Source of the DNA: Acanthosepion lycidas
Lineage: Eukaryota; Mollusca; Cephalopoda; Sepiida; Sepiidae
NCBI GenBank assembly: GCA_963932145.1
Contig: OZ010595.1
Span: forward strand, 78,423,252 to 78,487,251
DNA: 64,000 nt
Direction of reading: 5' to 3'
The notes under the pieces are model-generated. The model was given only the letters and a program-made list of their open reading frames with translations. It did not search any database and was not told the DNA's origin. Positions 1 through 10,566 of this stretch are shown here, piece by piece; positions within the stretch are counted from its first letter, which is position 1, and each line of letters begins with the position of its first letter. The translations under genes and the position numbers were made by a program.

Positions 1-36
<36 letters not shown>

Positions 37-179
37 GTCAGTGGGTGAACAACCCAACGCTTGGCGAATTCTGCTTCGCAAGATAGGAAGAACACACATC
101 GAAGGATCAAAAAGCGACGTCGCTACGAACGCTTGGCCGCCACAAACAGTTATCACTGTGGTAACTTTTCTGACACCTG
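1..179 (-). pseudogene. 28S rRNA fragment (3' part)
   Basis: The minus strand reads as the conserved late part of animal 28S rRNA, including the stretches around GTGTCAGAAAAGTTACCACA, GCGACGTCGCTTTTTGATCC and GGGTTTAGACCGTCGTGAGA. I recall the general animal sequence well enough to count about a dozen substitutions and two single-base losses, more than expected for a working copy. Similarity stops abruptly near 179, where unrelated sequence begins, and the other side runs off the window. It is therefore a dispersed rRNA fragment or an old rDNA-derived insertion rather than part of an active rDNA unit. Confidence 0.85.
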
Positions 180-399
180 TCGACGAACTTAGGCATTTAA
201 CGATTCGACGGACTTACGCACTTACCTTCCAAGGCGCATTACGGGAGTCCGGCTACGGCAAAGGAAGGCCTTCGAAAATTGGCACTACTTAGGTATACTG
301 GTCCCACGACCACTACCGAGGCGCTCATCGATGGATTATATTATGTCTTTATGTGGAATATTTTAAAAATATATTTCGAGTGGGATGTTATGGAACTGA
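180..399. other. Unassigned sequence next to the 28S fragment
   Basis: This stretch is richer in GC than most of the window and has short open frames, but it does not continue 28S rRNA and I recognise no family. It may belong to whatever carried the rRNA fragment here. Confidence 0.4.
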
Positions 400-545
400 A
401 ACTTTTGGGAAGTGCCTACAAACCCTACTATGAGCCTTTTGAGCCAAATTGGGTGGATGGAATCGTTTGTTGAGGCTTGTCTTAGCGCAAAGTCACAAAT
501 CATTGTGACCAAGTGTACTGATCTTGTTCAAACTGAAAAGAAAGA
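400..545 (+). repeat. Interspersed repeat P, copy 1 (partial)
   Basis: It shares GGAAGTGCCT, AAATTGGGT and AAGTCACAA...TTGTGACCAAG in the same order with 57,278-57,440. The other P copies are at 25,196-25,420 (plus) and 55,317-55,730 (minus). Only the inner part is present. A poly-A-rich stretch follows at 580-598. The small open frames across it look incidental. Confidence 0.6.
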
Positions 546-954
546 TCCACTTAGCATAGTTACAGTACAAACCACAAAAAAAAAAACAAAAAAAAAACAT
601 GCCTGGTCAGGAAAAGACAGGATAGCCACTATAGACAGACGAGCGGCCATGATATATCTTGCAAGAAATATATGTACTCGAAAAAGAAACAATATATGAA
701 GAAATTAAATGGCGAAACCAAAACGTTGGAAATTGCAAAAAAGTTTAAGAGATATTAGCTAACAGTAAGAAAATGAGTTTAAAACATTAGCAAGAACAAA
801 AAGAAGAAATGGCTTTAAGAATGGCTCAGAGAGATAATAAGTAAATAGCAGTAAGAAAATTGGCTTGACTAGCAAGCGAATCTCTTAAAATTCTGAAAGT
901 TATGAGTAGAAACAAAGTGAAAAAGTGTTAATAATTAAGTAATTAGCTCAAAAG
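546..954. other. AT-rich sequence, no gene seen
   Basis: A-rich sequence with runs of A and no recognisable coding or RNA motif. Confidence 0.5.
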
Positions 955-1335
955 TCGCCCAATAGGGCGGGTTTAAAGCTAACTGCTGCTGAGGACCCTT
1001 GATTGGGCCTTTGGCTTCTTCAGAAGTGTGAGTCCCCAAGTCTTTGCATATTCTATTTTAATTTGCATAGAACTTTCTTTTTCTCGCTACAGCCTTGGCT
1101 CTTGATTTTAATCTGGTCGACCGTTGGCGGAGATCTTTTTGCGAGGCATACTGCTGCCGTATGCGATAGGCAAGAATAAACATCACAAGAACTCAAAATT
1201 GACACTCATTGCATTAATATTGAATTTTACCTGTTAAATGTTCAAAGATAATTTTTCTGTCGGCAATTAATTTAAAAATAATTTGATGAACGTAGGTACT
1301 TAATTTCCGTACAAACAATCATTTTTATTTCATGG
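955..1335 (+). repeat. Interspersed repeat X, copy 1
   Basis: Landmarks recur in the same order at 22,110-22,385: a GCCCxATAxGG start, TTTAAAGCTAxCT, then TGTTCAAAGATAATTxTTCTG, TTTGATGxACGT and CGTACAAACAAT. The copies differ by many substitutions and by an insertion of roughly 100 bp in this one, so they are old. The start contains a short GCCC/GGGC hairpin. I do not know the family. Confidence 0.6.
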
Positions 1336-2650
1336 GTTACTTTCGTTGGATTTCGCAGTTAATTTCAATTATTCCCAAATTTATTTCTAAGTTATGAAAA
1401 TATTTATCGCACAAAAATTCGTCGCAAAAAATCATGCAACGCTGACAACGATCAAAATTATGACATTTGCGAATCCAAAATTTCTGTACTATGAACAATT
1501 GATTGATAGAGAGTGTGTCTCTTTAATTGAAAAAGTGTGATACGCTGTCATTCGGATTTACTATATAGATTTACCGCAAAAGAATCAATTTTTTTTTCTT
1601 TCTTTAGTGTGTGAACGAACATGTCTGTCTACAACTTCATATCCTTGTGAGCACTCAGTTGTCCCACTAACATTACGCCCAATCCTTCTTTTTCTTTCTA
1701 ATTATTCATGTTATATTATTCGATCTTTGCCTCAGTTTCGCATCTCTTCCGTATGTCCTGTGTCAAATACTTCAAGCAAACTTTCATCTCTATGTATTCC
1801 AAAACATTAAATATTCTCTTTCTGATATATTAGCGTTACAATTTTCGTACGCTTATTTGGAGTAACGTCCATCGTAGACAATAGCCGTAGGACAACTAAT
1901 CGAAAGTGGAGACAGTAGTGTCTGGGCGTGATAAAAATTTGATGGAATCGCGGATGACGCTATATTTGTCAAGGCCAAACAAATTTCATTATACACCCCG
2001 AAAATAGATTCATATTACTGCACAGCACTGCAATCACCTTATCTGAAGAAAATCTAGTTGGTCTAAAATTGACCGTATGGTGAAAGAAAGGAAAATAAGC
2101 TGTTTTTTCAGTTAATTTGCAAAAAGGTGCATGCTAGTTGTGGAAGTAGATAAAAGAAGACGCCTGAAAAGCAAATTGTAGTTATGAATTTCGCGTTACA
2201 CAGTAAGAACCTGGTGGTTAGGTTAGAAGTTGTCTTTCATGGATATAGTTAACCAAGAGGTAGTAAAAGAGAAAGGGCATTTTTGGGAAAACTAGCTCTT
2301 CTGTCTTTCCTCAAAATCAAGACGGAACGGTTCATTATTTATCTGAGACAATGGCAGACGCTTTCATTCATGTGCTAGCTAAATTTTTACCAGAGAAAAA
2401 AGAGAATTATAACTATTGTAACCGAGGATGAAGTTATTGAACGAGGGATAACCAAAACGGACGGTGGAAATAAAATTGTAATCTTTATAACATCAACAAA
2501 ATACAATACTCGCCAGCTTCGTGAAGTAGGTAAACGACTGCTAGCGATGAACTACGTAGACATCATATTACTCTCACTTACAATAGTGTCCAACGTATTT
2601 ATGAGGACTGGGACATATTTAATAGTGTTCATAGGTACGGTATGTAAGAA
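1336..2650. other. No gene or repeat recognised
   Basis: AT-rich sequence with scattered stops in all frames. Short open frames (for example 1,607-1,810 and 2,547-2,849) show no domain. The right end leads into repeat Q. Confidence 0.45.
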
Positions 2651-2654
2651 TAAT

Positions 2655-3025
2655 ATAATTATAAACTTAAAGATCTGTTTATATTTCTATTGTAACCATT
2701 TACACTATTTACATTATTACTATTGTCCTCATCTTTATTGTAATATTCACGACGTTTCGGCCATTGTACGCCTCGGCCTTCTTCAGGTGATATACTTTGG
2801 ATTTTCGAAGCAAACCTTATATTTAGTCTACGGGGTTAGATTGATCTAGTTCCACATGTCATGCCTTTTATGGATATCTGAGTTTCAGATAATTCCTTTT
2901 AGTAACTCAACTTTCTATGTTCTTATTCACATCTGCTGTGGCCAGCTGTTGACATCTTTGCCTTAATCACTTTTTGGATTGCTTCTCTCAACCCTTTTAT
3001 CCACTAGACCTCTAGAAACGCCCGA
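2655..3025 (+). repeat. Composite repeat Q (Penelope-like end plus SINE-like body), copy 1
   Basis: The left part (CACTATTTACATTATTA, then GACGTTTCGGCCATTGTACG and CGGCCTTCTTCAGGTGA) is shared with 62,280-62,370 and, inverted, with 62,905-62,997. The following part (GAAGCAAACCT to about 3,010) is shared with 49,850-50,010 and 62,755-62,900, and read on the minus strand ends in a degraded tRNA-like head. The TTCGGCC...GGCCTTCTTCAG segment, read on the minus strand, resembles a hammerhead core, but the cleavage-site side does not fit. Confidence 0.6.
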
Positions 3026-3130
3026 GGTGTTAGCACCTGTTAGGGTCCCAGTTATGGGCAAATAGTGAGCTCCCCCAAACAAAAACACTATGAAAACTAA
3101 AAATGCATTTTAATAGTAAAATACAAACAA
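3026..3130 (+). repeat. Interspersed repeat R, copy 1
   Basis: About 100 bp beginning TTAGCACCTGTTAGGGTC and ending in an A-rich stretch with TTTTAATAxTAAAATACAA is repeated at 44,185-44,285. Function unknown. Confidence 0.55.
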
Positions 3131-3389
3131 TACATTTTTATATAAAACGACCAATAATAAATACACCTTGTTATATTTATCTGTAGTTTCGTTCAAAATA
3201 TTTAGTAGAAGCTATAAAATTCTGTTCAAAATATTTAAATTTCCGCATTAAATAACACATAGAGATCTTGATATATCGCTAAACAAAACCAATATGACCA
3301 GAAAATGAGGACAACAGTCCGAATAATGTAAAACTTATCAAACTCAATTTTAGTGGCAATACATGACTTGCCTTACACAATTTGACATT
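3131..3389. other. AT-rich spacer
   Basis: No gene or known family seen. Confidence 0.4.
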
Positions 3390-3650
3390 ATGTACTGTAT
3401 AGAATCGGTAGAAAATCATATAAAATCATATAGAATTATGTATAATATAGAATCACTATAAAATCATATAGAATCGTATAGAATTATGTACTGTATAGGA
3501 TCCGCAGATAGACATGTATTATTATATGGAATTATATACTGTATAGAATCACTAGAGAATCATATAGAATCATATAGAATTATGAACTGAATAGAATCAA
3601 TAGAAAATCATATAGAATCATATAGAATTGTGTACTGTAGAGAATTACGT
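3390..3650 (+). repeat. Minisatellite, 45-49 bp unit, about 5.5 copies
   Basis: The unit carries GTACTGTATAGAATC followed by AGAAAATCATATAGAATCATATAGAATTAT. Unit starts fall near 3,394, 3,439, 3,488, 3,535, 3,584 and 3,633. Copies differ at several sites, so the array is not freshly expanded. Confidence 0.85.
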
Positions 3651-4907
3651 TGAATTTTATCGTTTCATTGAGATTCTTAGAGATCTTAGCAACATTTTGA
3701 TTATTTGAAAATTTTGATTGCATATCAACATGGCAGCATTCTGTTTTTCAATTTAGTTCTGTGGATTGAAGTAGTCATTGTACTTTGCTGGCTATTTATT
3801 GTGGTAATGATTTTTTTTAATAGTTTTCTACAGATTTCTTGATGTTTATTTGAAAGTTTAGAATTCAAAATAACCAGAGTATTTACATTTTGAAATATAT
3901 TTTCTGTGAACCCTTTATTTTAAATTTTGTTTCTAAAGAACAATCTTTAAACGTAGACACAATCGCCCCGCCGAATCTGCAGTTGGTTATTTGCGCGCAA
4001 CTCACATGTAAACGATTTTGCATTGGTGATTTAGTTTTGAGATTTTGACTGTAAAATGTGATACTTTGTTTTTGTATTAACCGAAAAATATTATAAATTC
4101 ATTCAACAATAGAGCAAGGATATTTCTCTTCCTCATGTTTTATGAAAACATTCAACTTGCTTGGGAATATATATTTTATTTATTTTTTCTTGAAATAGAA
4201 AAAATATGCCTTGTGACTTTCGTCTGTTGGACTATCACAATGAAGACGCACATCTTTTTTACAGATAAATGTTGAGAAAAGGTAGAAGAAATATCGAGAA
4301 TATTTTATCTGATGCATCTTGATTTTATCAAAAAAAATTTTCTTTGCTCGTTCCAGAAAAAGATTAAATACAAAGTGCCAGTAATTGTAAAATACTGAAT
4401 GGTAAACGGACAGAATGTAGGCAGTTGCAGTAAATTTCTGTTTGATTTTTCAAGACGTTATCGAGTTGAAAAAGAATATAGATACATGTAGAGAAAGGAA
4501 GACATAGTAAGAGAATAAGAGATAAAAAAAAGAGAAAGTAAAAGTATATATGTGATACGAGTATATGCATTTATAAAGAGAAACGGTAAAATTAGAGACA
4601 TGTCATGTAATAGGTAAAGCGGTAGTGAAGCAGTGGCAGCCATCGGTATGGATGGGGTTTAACACTATATGAGGGAAGAATGAATGCTAATGTCAGAATA
4701 ATTGTGAACTCGATCTCTGAGAAGACTGATCTAGGTTTTTTTTCTCAAGAAACACGAGCATGCACGAATTAGGAAAACCTCACATAAAAACCAACACAAG
4801 AACGGAAACTTCCAGAATCTGATGGGATCATAAAGAACAGACAGGGGTTTTGCAACTGATCACAGTCACCCTAGAACCCAGCATACACTGCATACCCTTG
4901 TTATTCG
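3651..4907. other. No gene recognised
   Basis: AT-rich sequence. Short minus-strand open frames near 4,364-4,643 encode hydrophobic, low-complexity peptides with no homology I can name. Confidence 0.45.
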
Positions 4908-5215
4908 TCGGCTTACGGTCATATTATTTGAAACATCCGTTCCCATAAGATCGCCGAAATTAAGCAACTTCAATCTTGCTAACTAACTAGATGGGAGGCA
5001 GCTTGTAAATACCAGGTGATATAAACTTTGATGTGTGGTTAGTTTCATTATATTTCTTTAAGTGGAAATAATCTTTGGAGAAATATTAATCCACCTCTTC
5101 TCTCCATATCTATGGGTTAATTAGCCAGACTTGTATCACAAAAAACTTGTTATTATAAAAAAAAAATGTGTTACCATCTAAACATATTTCCTGGCTTCAA
5201 ATAACCATCACAGTG
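4908..5215 (+). repeat. 5S rRNA-headed SINE, copy A
   Basis: 4,908-5,028 follows 5S rRNA along its length: GTCGGCTTACGGTCATA, GATCGCCGAAATTAAGCAAC, then AGATGGGAGGCAGC and AATACCAGGTG. About 70 percent of positions agree by eye, including the internal promoter part. The body after it (CTATGGGTTAATTAGCC) and the tail (CTGGCTTCAAATAACC) recur at 36,720-36,845 and, inverted, at 33,945-34,080 and 29,060-29,165. A 5S head joined to a shared body is the design of SINE3-type retroposons. Confidence 0.75.
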
Positions 5216-5675
5216 TTGATAAGTAGAAAGAAATGCATCATTCAGCTAATGATATGCGTGGGTTTCGACCAACAGTTAAATTGATTTTGACACGAGAGGA
5301 TCGGTTCCTTACATGGACCAGAAAATATCCACATTAAAACGTGTAACTCGGTTGCCAACAAGTCAAATTTTCAATGTTTTCGTTCAGACCGTGGATCGAG
5401 CCAACGGCATAAGAGTTTGTTTTGACAGGCGTTATATACCCTGATCTTGTTACAAGGAATATTAATACGTTCATGCTGTGGCCATGTTTCTAGTTGGCAA
5501 ATGTACCCAATTACATCATTCATTCTCGCGCTAACTAGACGTGAATCACGTTGAGCATATATGTCAGAGACCTCACCATATACAATTTATCTATGATTAA
5601 TGAACACGACTAAGTTACAGGCACAACAGAAACGTCTTTAATGTACCTGTATAGGTAGAAAAACTCCAGCCTCAC
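5216..5675. other. No gene recognised
   Basis: Mixed sequence, no family recognised. Confidence 0.4.
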
Positions 5676-5683
5676 ACACATCT

Positions 5684-5719
<36 letters not shown>

Positions 5720-5753
5720 TTATATACACACACCCAAACACACACACGCACAC

Positions 5754-5803
<50 letters not shown>

Positions 5804-5872
5804 ACATATATATATATATACATATACTATTACACCAGGTCTATCTATCTATCTATCTATTTACACACACAC

Positions 5873-5942
<70 letters not shown>

Positions 5943-6131
5943 TAAATAGATAGATAGCCAGTCCGCCAGATAGATAGATAGATAGATAGATAGCCAGGCA
6001 GCCTAATAGATAGATAGATATATAGATAGATATGAATATATATGAATAGATAGATAAATAGATATGAATATTTGGAATAGATATATAGATCGATCGATCG
6101 ATAGATATGAATACATATGCATATATATATG

Positions 6132-6187
<56 letters not shown>

Positions 6188-6240
6188 TAGATAGATAGAT
6201 AGATAGACCGAGTGTAACAGAAAAAATGTCTAAATAGTGT
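5676..6240. repeat. Microsatellite cluster (CA)n, (TA)n, (TATC)n/(GATA)n
   Basis: Blocks in order: (CA)n, (TA)n, (CA)n, (TATC)n, (TA)n, (TATC)n, about 64 bp of (TA)n, a mixed GATA region, another long (TA)n, then (GATA)n. TATC on the left and GATA on the right make the cluster roughly self-complementary around the TA tracts. Confidence 0.95.
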
Positions 6241-6639
6241 AACAGCATAATTGTCCGTCTGACACAAAATTATATATAAAAAAAAAACAAAAAAAAAAAC
6301 AACAACAGTAAATTGAATTTCTGCTTTTCTGGTTTTCAGATAAGACCTTTAGCCATGTTGACAACATTTGTCGTATGAATCACTAAAAAAACCCATTTGA
6401 CTTATTCAGTTGGAAAGAGAACAGGTTAAAATCATGTCGTAACAGGCCCACTGTCCTCCAAAATGAACAATGGCCAAAGGAAAAAGTTCGTTCAGACCTT
6501 CTGTAATAGTACCAACATTCATACTCTGGCTTCCATCTTCGGGAAGCATCGAGAGAACGGTGAATGAGTTTAAAATAGAGGGAACAATACAGATGGGAAA
6601 TTGGATCAGGAGGTTACAACAGGAAGAAGGATCATCATT
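6241..6639. other. No gene recognised; left flank of transposase scrap
   Basis: Starts with two A-runs. May be more of the mariner-like element that follows, too decayed to read. Confidence 0.35.
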
Positions 6640-6798
6640 TTAACTTAAAGCTAAATTGAACAATTAGAAATGATCCAACTCAAACCATAAGACGTGAAAG
6701 AGGAGTTTCAGCTATGACAGTCCAAAAAACAGTGAAAAAAGATTTAAAAATGAAATCGTACGTGGAACCTTTAAGGCAAATTGTTACTGCAGGATAGT
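6640..6798 (+). pseudogene. Tc1/mariner-type transposase fragment (N-terminal DNA-binding part)
   Basis: One plus frame reads TIRNDPTQTIRRERGVSAMT followed by VQKTVKKDLKMKSY and a short LRQ motif before a stop. This fits the helix-turn-helix region of mariner/IS630-type transposases, where a DPT...RR.ARE pattern precedes a recognition helix and KKDL..KSY. The catalytic DDE part is not recognisable nearby and a stop lies just upstream of TIRNDP, so this is a dead fragment. It might be the same kind of element as 16,186-16,551, which keeps the other end of a transposase, but the two do not overlap. Confidence 0.55.
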
Positions 6799-7139
6799 AA
6801 CTTAAAAGGTTAGAAAATACGTCCGAAAATCATTCTGGAATAAAATATAAATATTTGAACTTTATTTAAATCCGTCATTAGCACTCGATACTTATTATTA
6901 ATTAATTAATGATGAACATGTAATTTTTGTTAATGATCGACTTCATCACGATTATTCTGTTAACCTTGGAGAGGAATTATACATTTTTATTGCTCGAAGC
7001 AATGTCCAATACTGTTATAAAAACCTTGGAGAATTCTAATAAGATATCTTTAATCATGTCTAAGATAGAACAACGTTTCAAAGCTTAATTCAACAATTGA
7101 TCATTTTTTTCTTTTACATCCGGTATATATATTTATTAT
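6799..7139. other. AT-rich spacer
   Basis: No gene seen. Tandem TAAT motifs near 6,895. Confidence 0.4.
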
Positions 7140-7300
7140 TTAAACGTCATTTTTATTGGATAATGACATTTGAGTAGATGGTCCGCTTATTTATTAAACA
7201 ATATTTAATTCGGCTACCGGCCTGAAAATTCTAGAAATCTTATTAGAAAAATATGTACTCTCTTGCAGGATTAGAACGTACGTCCCCACAGGTGAAGATA
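7140..7300 (+). repeat. Interspersed repeat Z, copy 1
   Basis: TGAGTAGATGGTCCG, TACCGGCCTGAA and GAAAAATATGTxCTC recur in order at 43,240-43,400. Family not recognised. Confidence 0.55.
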
Positions 7301-7424
7301 TATATGCTTTAATTAAAAAAAAAAAGTTTGTCTACTCAAATATGAGTATCCACTAAAAATAATATTAAATGAGTAAAAATCTGCCGGATTACTAAATAAA
7401 AAATCCATTTGTTTGTTTAGAAAA

Positions 7425-7429
<5 letters not shown>

Positions 7430-7495
<66 letters not shown>
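7430..7495. repeat. (TA)n then (TG)n tract
   Basis: About 50 bp of TA followed by GTGTGTG, directly preceding repeat W, as at 10,655-10,735. Confidence 0.95.
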
Positions 7496-7500
<5 letters not shown>

Positions 7501-7665
7501 GTGTGTTTGTGAAAATATATAGAAAAATAGGAAAGAGCACGTTAGGTTAATAATCCGAAGTTATTTAGCATTTTTGTTTTTATTTATTTTAAAAGAAAGA
7601 GTGCTCAATACATAATTAGAGCCTAAATTATAAATAGTTTTTTAAAATGGAATCATATTTTTTTC
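7496..7665 (+). repeat. Repeat W, copy 1 (left part)
   Basis: GAAAATATATAGAAAAATAGG, TAATCCGA and AGTGCTCAATACA are shared with 10,735-10,870 and 48,672-48,785. Each copy directly follows a TA tract. The right part of W (ending in a Tyr-poor AT stretch before another TA tract) is best seen at 19,540-19,860. Confidence 0.65.
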
Positions 7666-7675
7666 AAATAATTAT

Positions 7676-7676
7676 A

Positions 7677-7725
<49 letters not shown>

Positions 7726-7843
7726 GGTGTGTGGATGTGAGTGGGTCTGTCTGTCTTTGTGTGTGTGTGTGTGTTTGTCGAAAGATGGGAATAGATTGTG
7801 AAAATATAATATATATGGAAATATACATTTCTCTCTCTCTCTT

Positions 7844-7895
<52 letters not shown>
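7676..7895. repeat. (TA)n/(TG)n/(CT)n microsatellites
   Basis: TA and TG tracts at 7,676-7,722, TG at 7,755-7,775 and TA at 7,855-7,894. They make a long open frame of Tyr-Ile and Val-Cys that is not a gene. Confidence 0.9.
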
Positions 7896-7897
<2 letters not shown>

Positions 7898-8114
7898 GTG
7901 AAGTGTTCTCATTATGTTTCACAAACAGTTACGTCTTAATGGCGTTGCTGCCTAGCTTTGAAATGTTTAAAAAACTGGAGTGTCGAGAGGGTATCAAGGT
8001 GCGTGGACATCGTTTGCTTGCATATCTGCAGGGTTATTCAAAAAGTAAGAGCAGATTTCGAAAATTTTATAAAAAAACAAAGTTAAGAGACACCTATTCA
8101 GCATCTGTTTATAT

Positions 8115-8165
8115 TTCCGAGATAAGTTATTATGTACACTATTTACATTATTCGGACTATTGGCC
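8115..8165 (+). repeat. Repeat Q left-end fragment
   Basis: GAGATAAGTTATTATGTACA then CTATTTACATTATTCGGAC match the left end of repeat Q at 49,748 and 62,258. It directly precedes the Penelope-like coding remnant, which is the reason for linking Q ends to that element class. Confidence 0.55.
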
Positions 8166-8495
8166 ACATCTTTTTCGCCATATTTTTTACAATCTACAGC
8201 TGCGGAAAGAAAGATAAAGAGGAGACAGGCCGCCACCTTAATGTAAGGCTTCAAGAACACCGGAAAGCTGTAACATGAGGGGAAGTGGAAAAATCTGACC
8301 ACATATGGAGAGAAAAGAGAGATCACCGCCCTCTGTGAGATCAAGTTGAGATCATAGGCAAAGAACATCGTTGGAAAATTCGTAAACTTAAGGAATCAGC
8401 ACATATGCTAGGCCACAAAAATCTCCTGAGCCGACCAAGCATAGAAATGAATACAATATGGTAACCAGTAATAAGGAGTGCCAGAGAAAAACGAT
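8166..8495 (+). mobile_element. Penelope-like element, GIY-YIG endonuclease remnant
   Basis: This stretch encodes the C-terminal GIY-YIG endonuclease domain of a Penelope-like retroelement, read in more than one frame. Recognisable pieces are YSCGKK...ETGR (the entry of the domain), RLQEHRKAV, then HRWKIRKLKESAHMLG and LSRPSIEMNTIW, the characteristic end of the protein. The reverse transcriptase is absent, so only the 3' end remains and it is clearly dead. An LTR fossil begins 36 bp downstream, so the two elements abut. Known family trait: these elements often carry hammerhead ribozyme motifs in their terminal repeats, relevant to the motifs in repeat Q. Confidence 0.8.
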
Positions 8496-8530
8496 AATAA
8501 CAACAGAAATTGCAATATGAGCTCTGATAA

Positions 8531-8911
8531 TGTGACCTTGAGACATAAGGTTTATGTTATGGGGTTCACCTCTTTTCTATATACCTGGACTGCTGCCGTT
8601 AAATAGTCGGTAGTCGGTAGTCGTATAGTAGTCGGTAGTCGGATAGAGAGAGGATATAGTGAGAGTCAGAGAATATAGGAACGGAGATAGTGTGAAGTAA
8701 CCTCTTGTAGAAGTCAGTTACAAGCACGTAGACTCTAAGGAAGTCCTACTTCGAGACTGTATATATCTATCTGTATTTGCTACTAACCACGTTCCTGGAC
8801 TTACTAACAGTATTACTCTTTGTATGATTGTGTAAATACATTTTATTTCTTATATTTAATTATTGCGTTTGTTATTCCTTGGAGATCGAATTCATCTCGG
8901 AATCCACAACA
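8531..8911 (+). repeat. Probable 5' LTR of the gypsy-like fossil
   Basis: TG...CA-bounded segment with an internal run of TCGGTAG repeats near 8,605-8,645. A TTGGCGA-type leader follows directly. No second LTR is available to fix the ends, so boundaries are approximate. Confidence 0.55.
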
Positions 8912-9174
8912 ACTTGGCGAACGAGGATTCGAAATTTACACGGGAAAAGAAAAACTTTTCGTACACCTAACCGCAACAACTTGGCGACGAAGATTCGAAC
9001 CCAAGCGGAAAAGAAAAAATCAACAAAAGAAAAATCTTCCCTCGTCGTCCAACAAGCAAATTGGCGTCGAGTGATTCGAAAAAAAAAAAAAAGAGAAAAA
9101 TCCTTCCCTCGCCGTCCACAACAAATTAGTGACAAACAATTTCGAGGAGTAAAAATACATAAAATTGAGTTATC

Positions 9175-9996
9175 ATGGAAGATTTTAAAAATATGTTGGT
9201 AGAACTGATAAAACACCAAAATGAGCAACAATTACAAATGCAAAAATACCAAAATGATCAACAGTTACAGCTACAAGAAAAATGGCAAAAACAAATATTA
9301 CAAAAGCAAAAGGAAAATCAAGATAGACAAACAGAACTCCCGGAACTAATATTGATAGTAGCGGGCAGCAAGCAATTAGATATTGAAAAAGAAGCAAAAT
9401 TTTCGCAAGACGCAGTGTGGAATACCATAGAGATTTTCAAATATTCTCTAGATGAGAACAAAAATTTTGGAGATTACTTCAGAAGACATGAAGACATCTT
9501 TAACATAGACTGTCAAAATTGGACAGAAGCAAAAAAGCTACGTCTATTTCTTAGAAAATTAGGAACTGAAGAATATACAAAGCTCGTGGATTATATCTTG
9601 CCAAAAAAGACGAACGAATTAACATTGGACGAAGCAGTGACATGTCTTAAAGAACTCTTCAGCGCCAAAACATCACTCTTCCATAAGAGGTGGAAATGCC
9701 TTAACCTGGTAAAGGACGATAATGAGGATTATTCCACGTTTGCCGCAATCGTAAATAAACATTGTGACGATTTCAAACTAGCGGAATCAAACCCGGACAA
9801 TTTCAAATGTCTCATCTTTGTTCAAGGGCTAGTTTCTAGAAAAGATAGCGAAATGCGTAGAAGAATGCTTGCAAAATTACAGAATGAACCGGGTCTCACA
9901 TTACAGCAATTATCGGAAGATTGCCTGAGATGTTTAAGCATGAAGAAAGACGCAAAGGACATTGAAGATCAGCTGTTTCTCATATACGTAAGTTAA
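9175..9996 (+). pseudogene. gag-like region of the gypsy-like fossil
   Basis: This part encodes a Gln-rich coiled-coil-like N-terminus (repeats of QLQ/QKY at about residues 15-50) and then a helical region whose pattern (WxxIxxFKYSL, GDYFRRHEDIF, KLRLFLRKL, FVQGL) fits a Ty3/gypsy capsid. The structural protein would form the particle of the element. Two zinc knuckles are encoded shortly downstream. It is part of a broken element and not a host gene. Confidence 0.75.
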
Positions 9997-10172
9997 ACAA
10001 AACTCTACGTTCTTCACCCTCTCCGGAAAGAAAACTAAAATTTTACGACATTGAAAAAAGATTCTCACCCTCCCCGGAAAGAAAAATAAAATTTCATGAT
10101 AAGAGAAAAAGTACAACATACAGGACAAATTATGACGAATATCGAAACAAATATAAGTCCCCTCCATCAGCA

Positions 10173-10271
10173 TGTTATCGATGTGGAGGATTACATTGGA
10201 ACAAGGATTGCCGCTTCAGATATAAAAACTGTCTTGAATGTGGAAAAAAAGGCCACAAGGCATCCCAATGT
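10173..10271 (+). pseudogene. Zinc-knuckle (nucleocapsid) part of the gypsy-like fossil
   Basis: Two CCHC-type motifs, CYRCGGLHWNKDC and CLECGKKGHKASQC, lie close together. Paired knuckles after the capsid are typical for the gypsy group related to Mag. No protease or polymerase follows. Confidence 0.8.
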
Positions 10272-10566
10272 AGAAATAGAAAAGATACTAATAGAATAAG
10301 AGCTACAAGGATGAATAATGATGACAACTTATATAACCATAGTTTATCCCATGAGATTTTCTTCGGCGACGGTATATAAATGAATGTCTGTTCCACATAT
10401 GCCTGCTACAATTGAAGATTTGAAATGCTGATAGCTGTGACGTCATTATTCAAAGATCAATTGATTCGAGTGTGGCGAGAAACAGAATTCCGTTTCGATT
10501 TTTGTCTCGAAACACATGGCGTTCATCTTGAATGCATCAAAGTTGAACAACTTTAAAAAAATAACT

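Larger units (their letters stand above)
8531..10378 (+). mobile_element. LTR retrotransposon fossil, Ty3/gypsy-like, 5' part
   Basis: A probable 5' LTR (about 8,531-8,911) starts TGTGACC and ends CCACAACA, followed by a leader with repeats of the TTGGCGA.GA.GATTCGAA kind often seen at gypsy primer sites, then a gag region and two CCHC zinc knuckles. Pol and a 3' LTR are not found, and similarity ends near 10,378. The copy is broken and 3'-truncated. With only one LTR, no LTR-to-LTR age can be given; the readable gag suggests it is among the younger retroelements here. Confidence 0.75.

Noticed and set aside
412-699. 95-codon plus frame with a Lys-rich stretch
   Set aside because: Overlaps repeat P and a poly-A-rich tail; the Lys run is translation of A-rich sequence.
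4364-4643. Two overlapping hydrophobic minus frames
   Set aside because: Low-complexity AT-rich sequence without homology; no start context or conserved domain.
4908-5028. Functional 5S rRNA gene
   Set aside because: Too many differences along the length, and it is followed by the shared SINE body and tail.
5680-6240. Regular repeats that could suggest a CRISPR array
   Set aside because: Units are 2-4 bp microsatellites without unique spacers, and the DNA is eukaryotic.
5857-6267. Long open frames encoding Tyr-Ile or Val-Cys strings over microsatellites (also near 7,313, 24,510, 27,458, 28,515 and 48,133)
   Set aside because: They arise because (TA)n and (TG)n have no stop codon in the frame.
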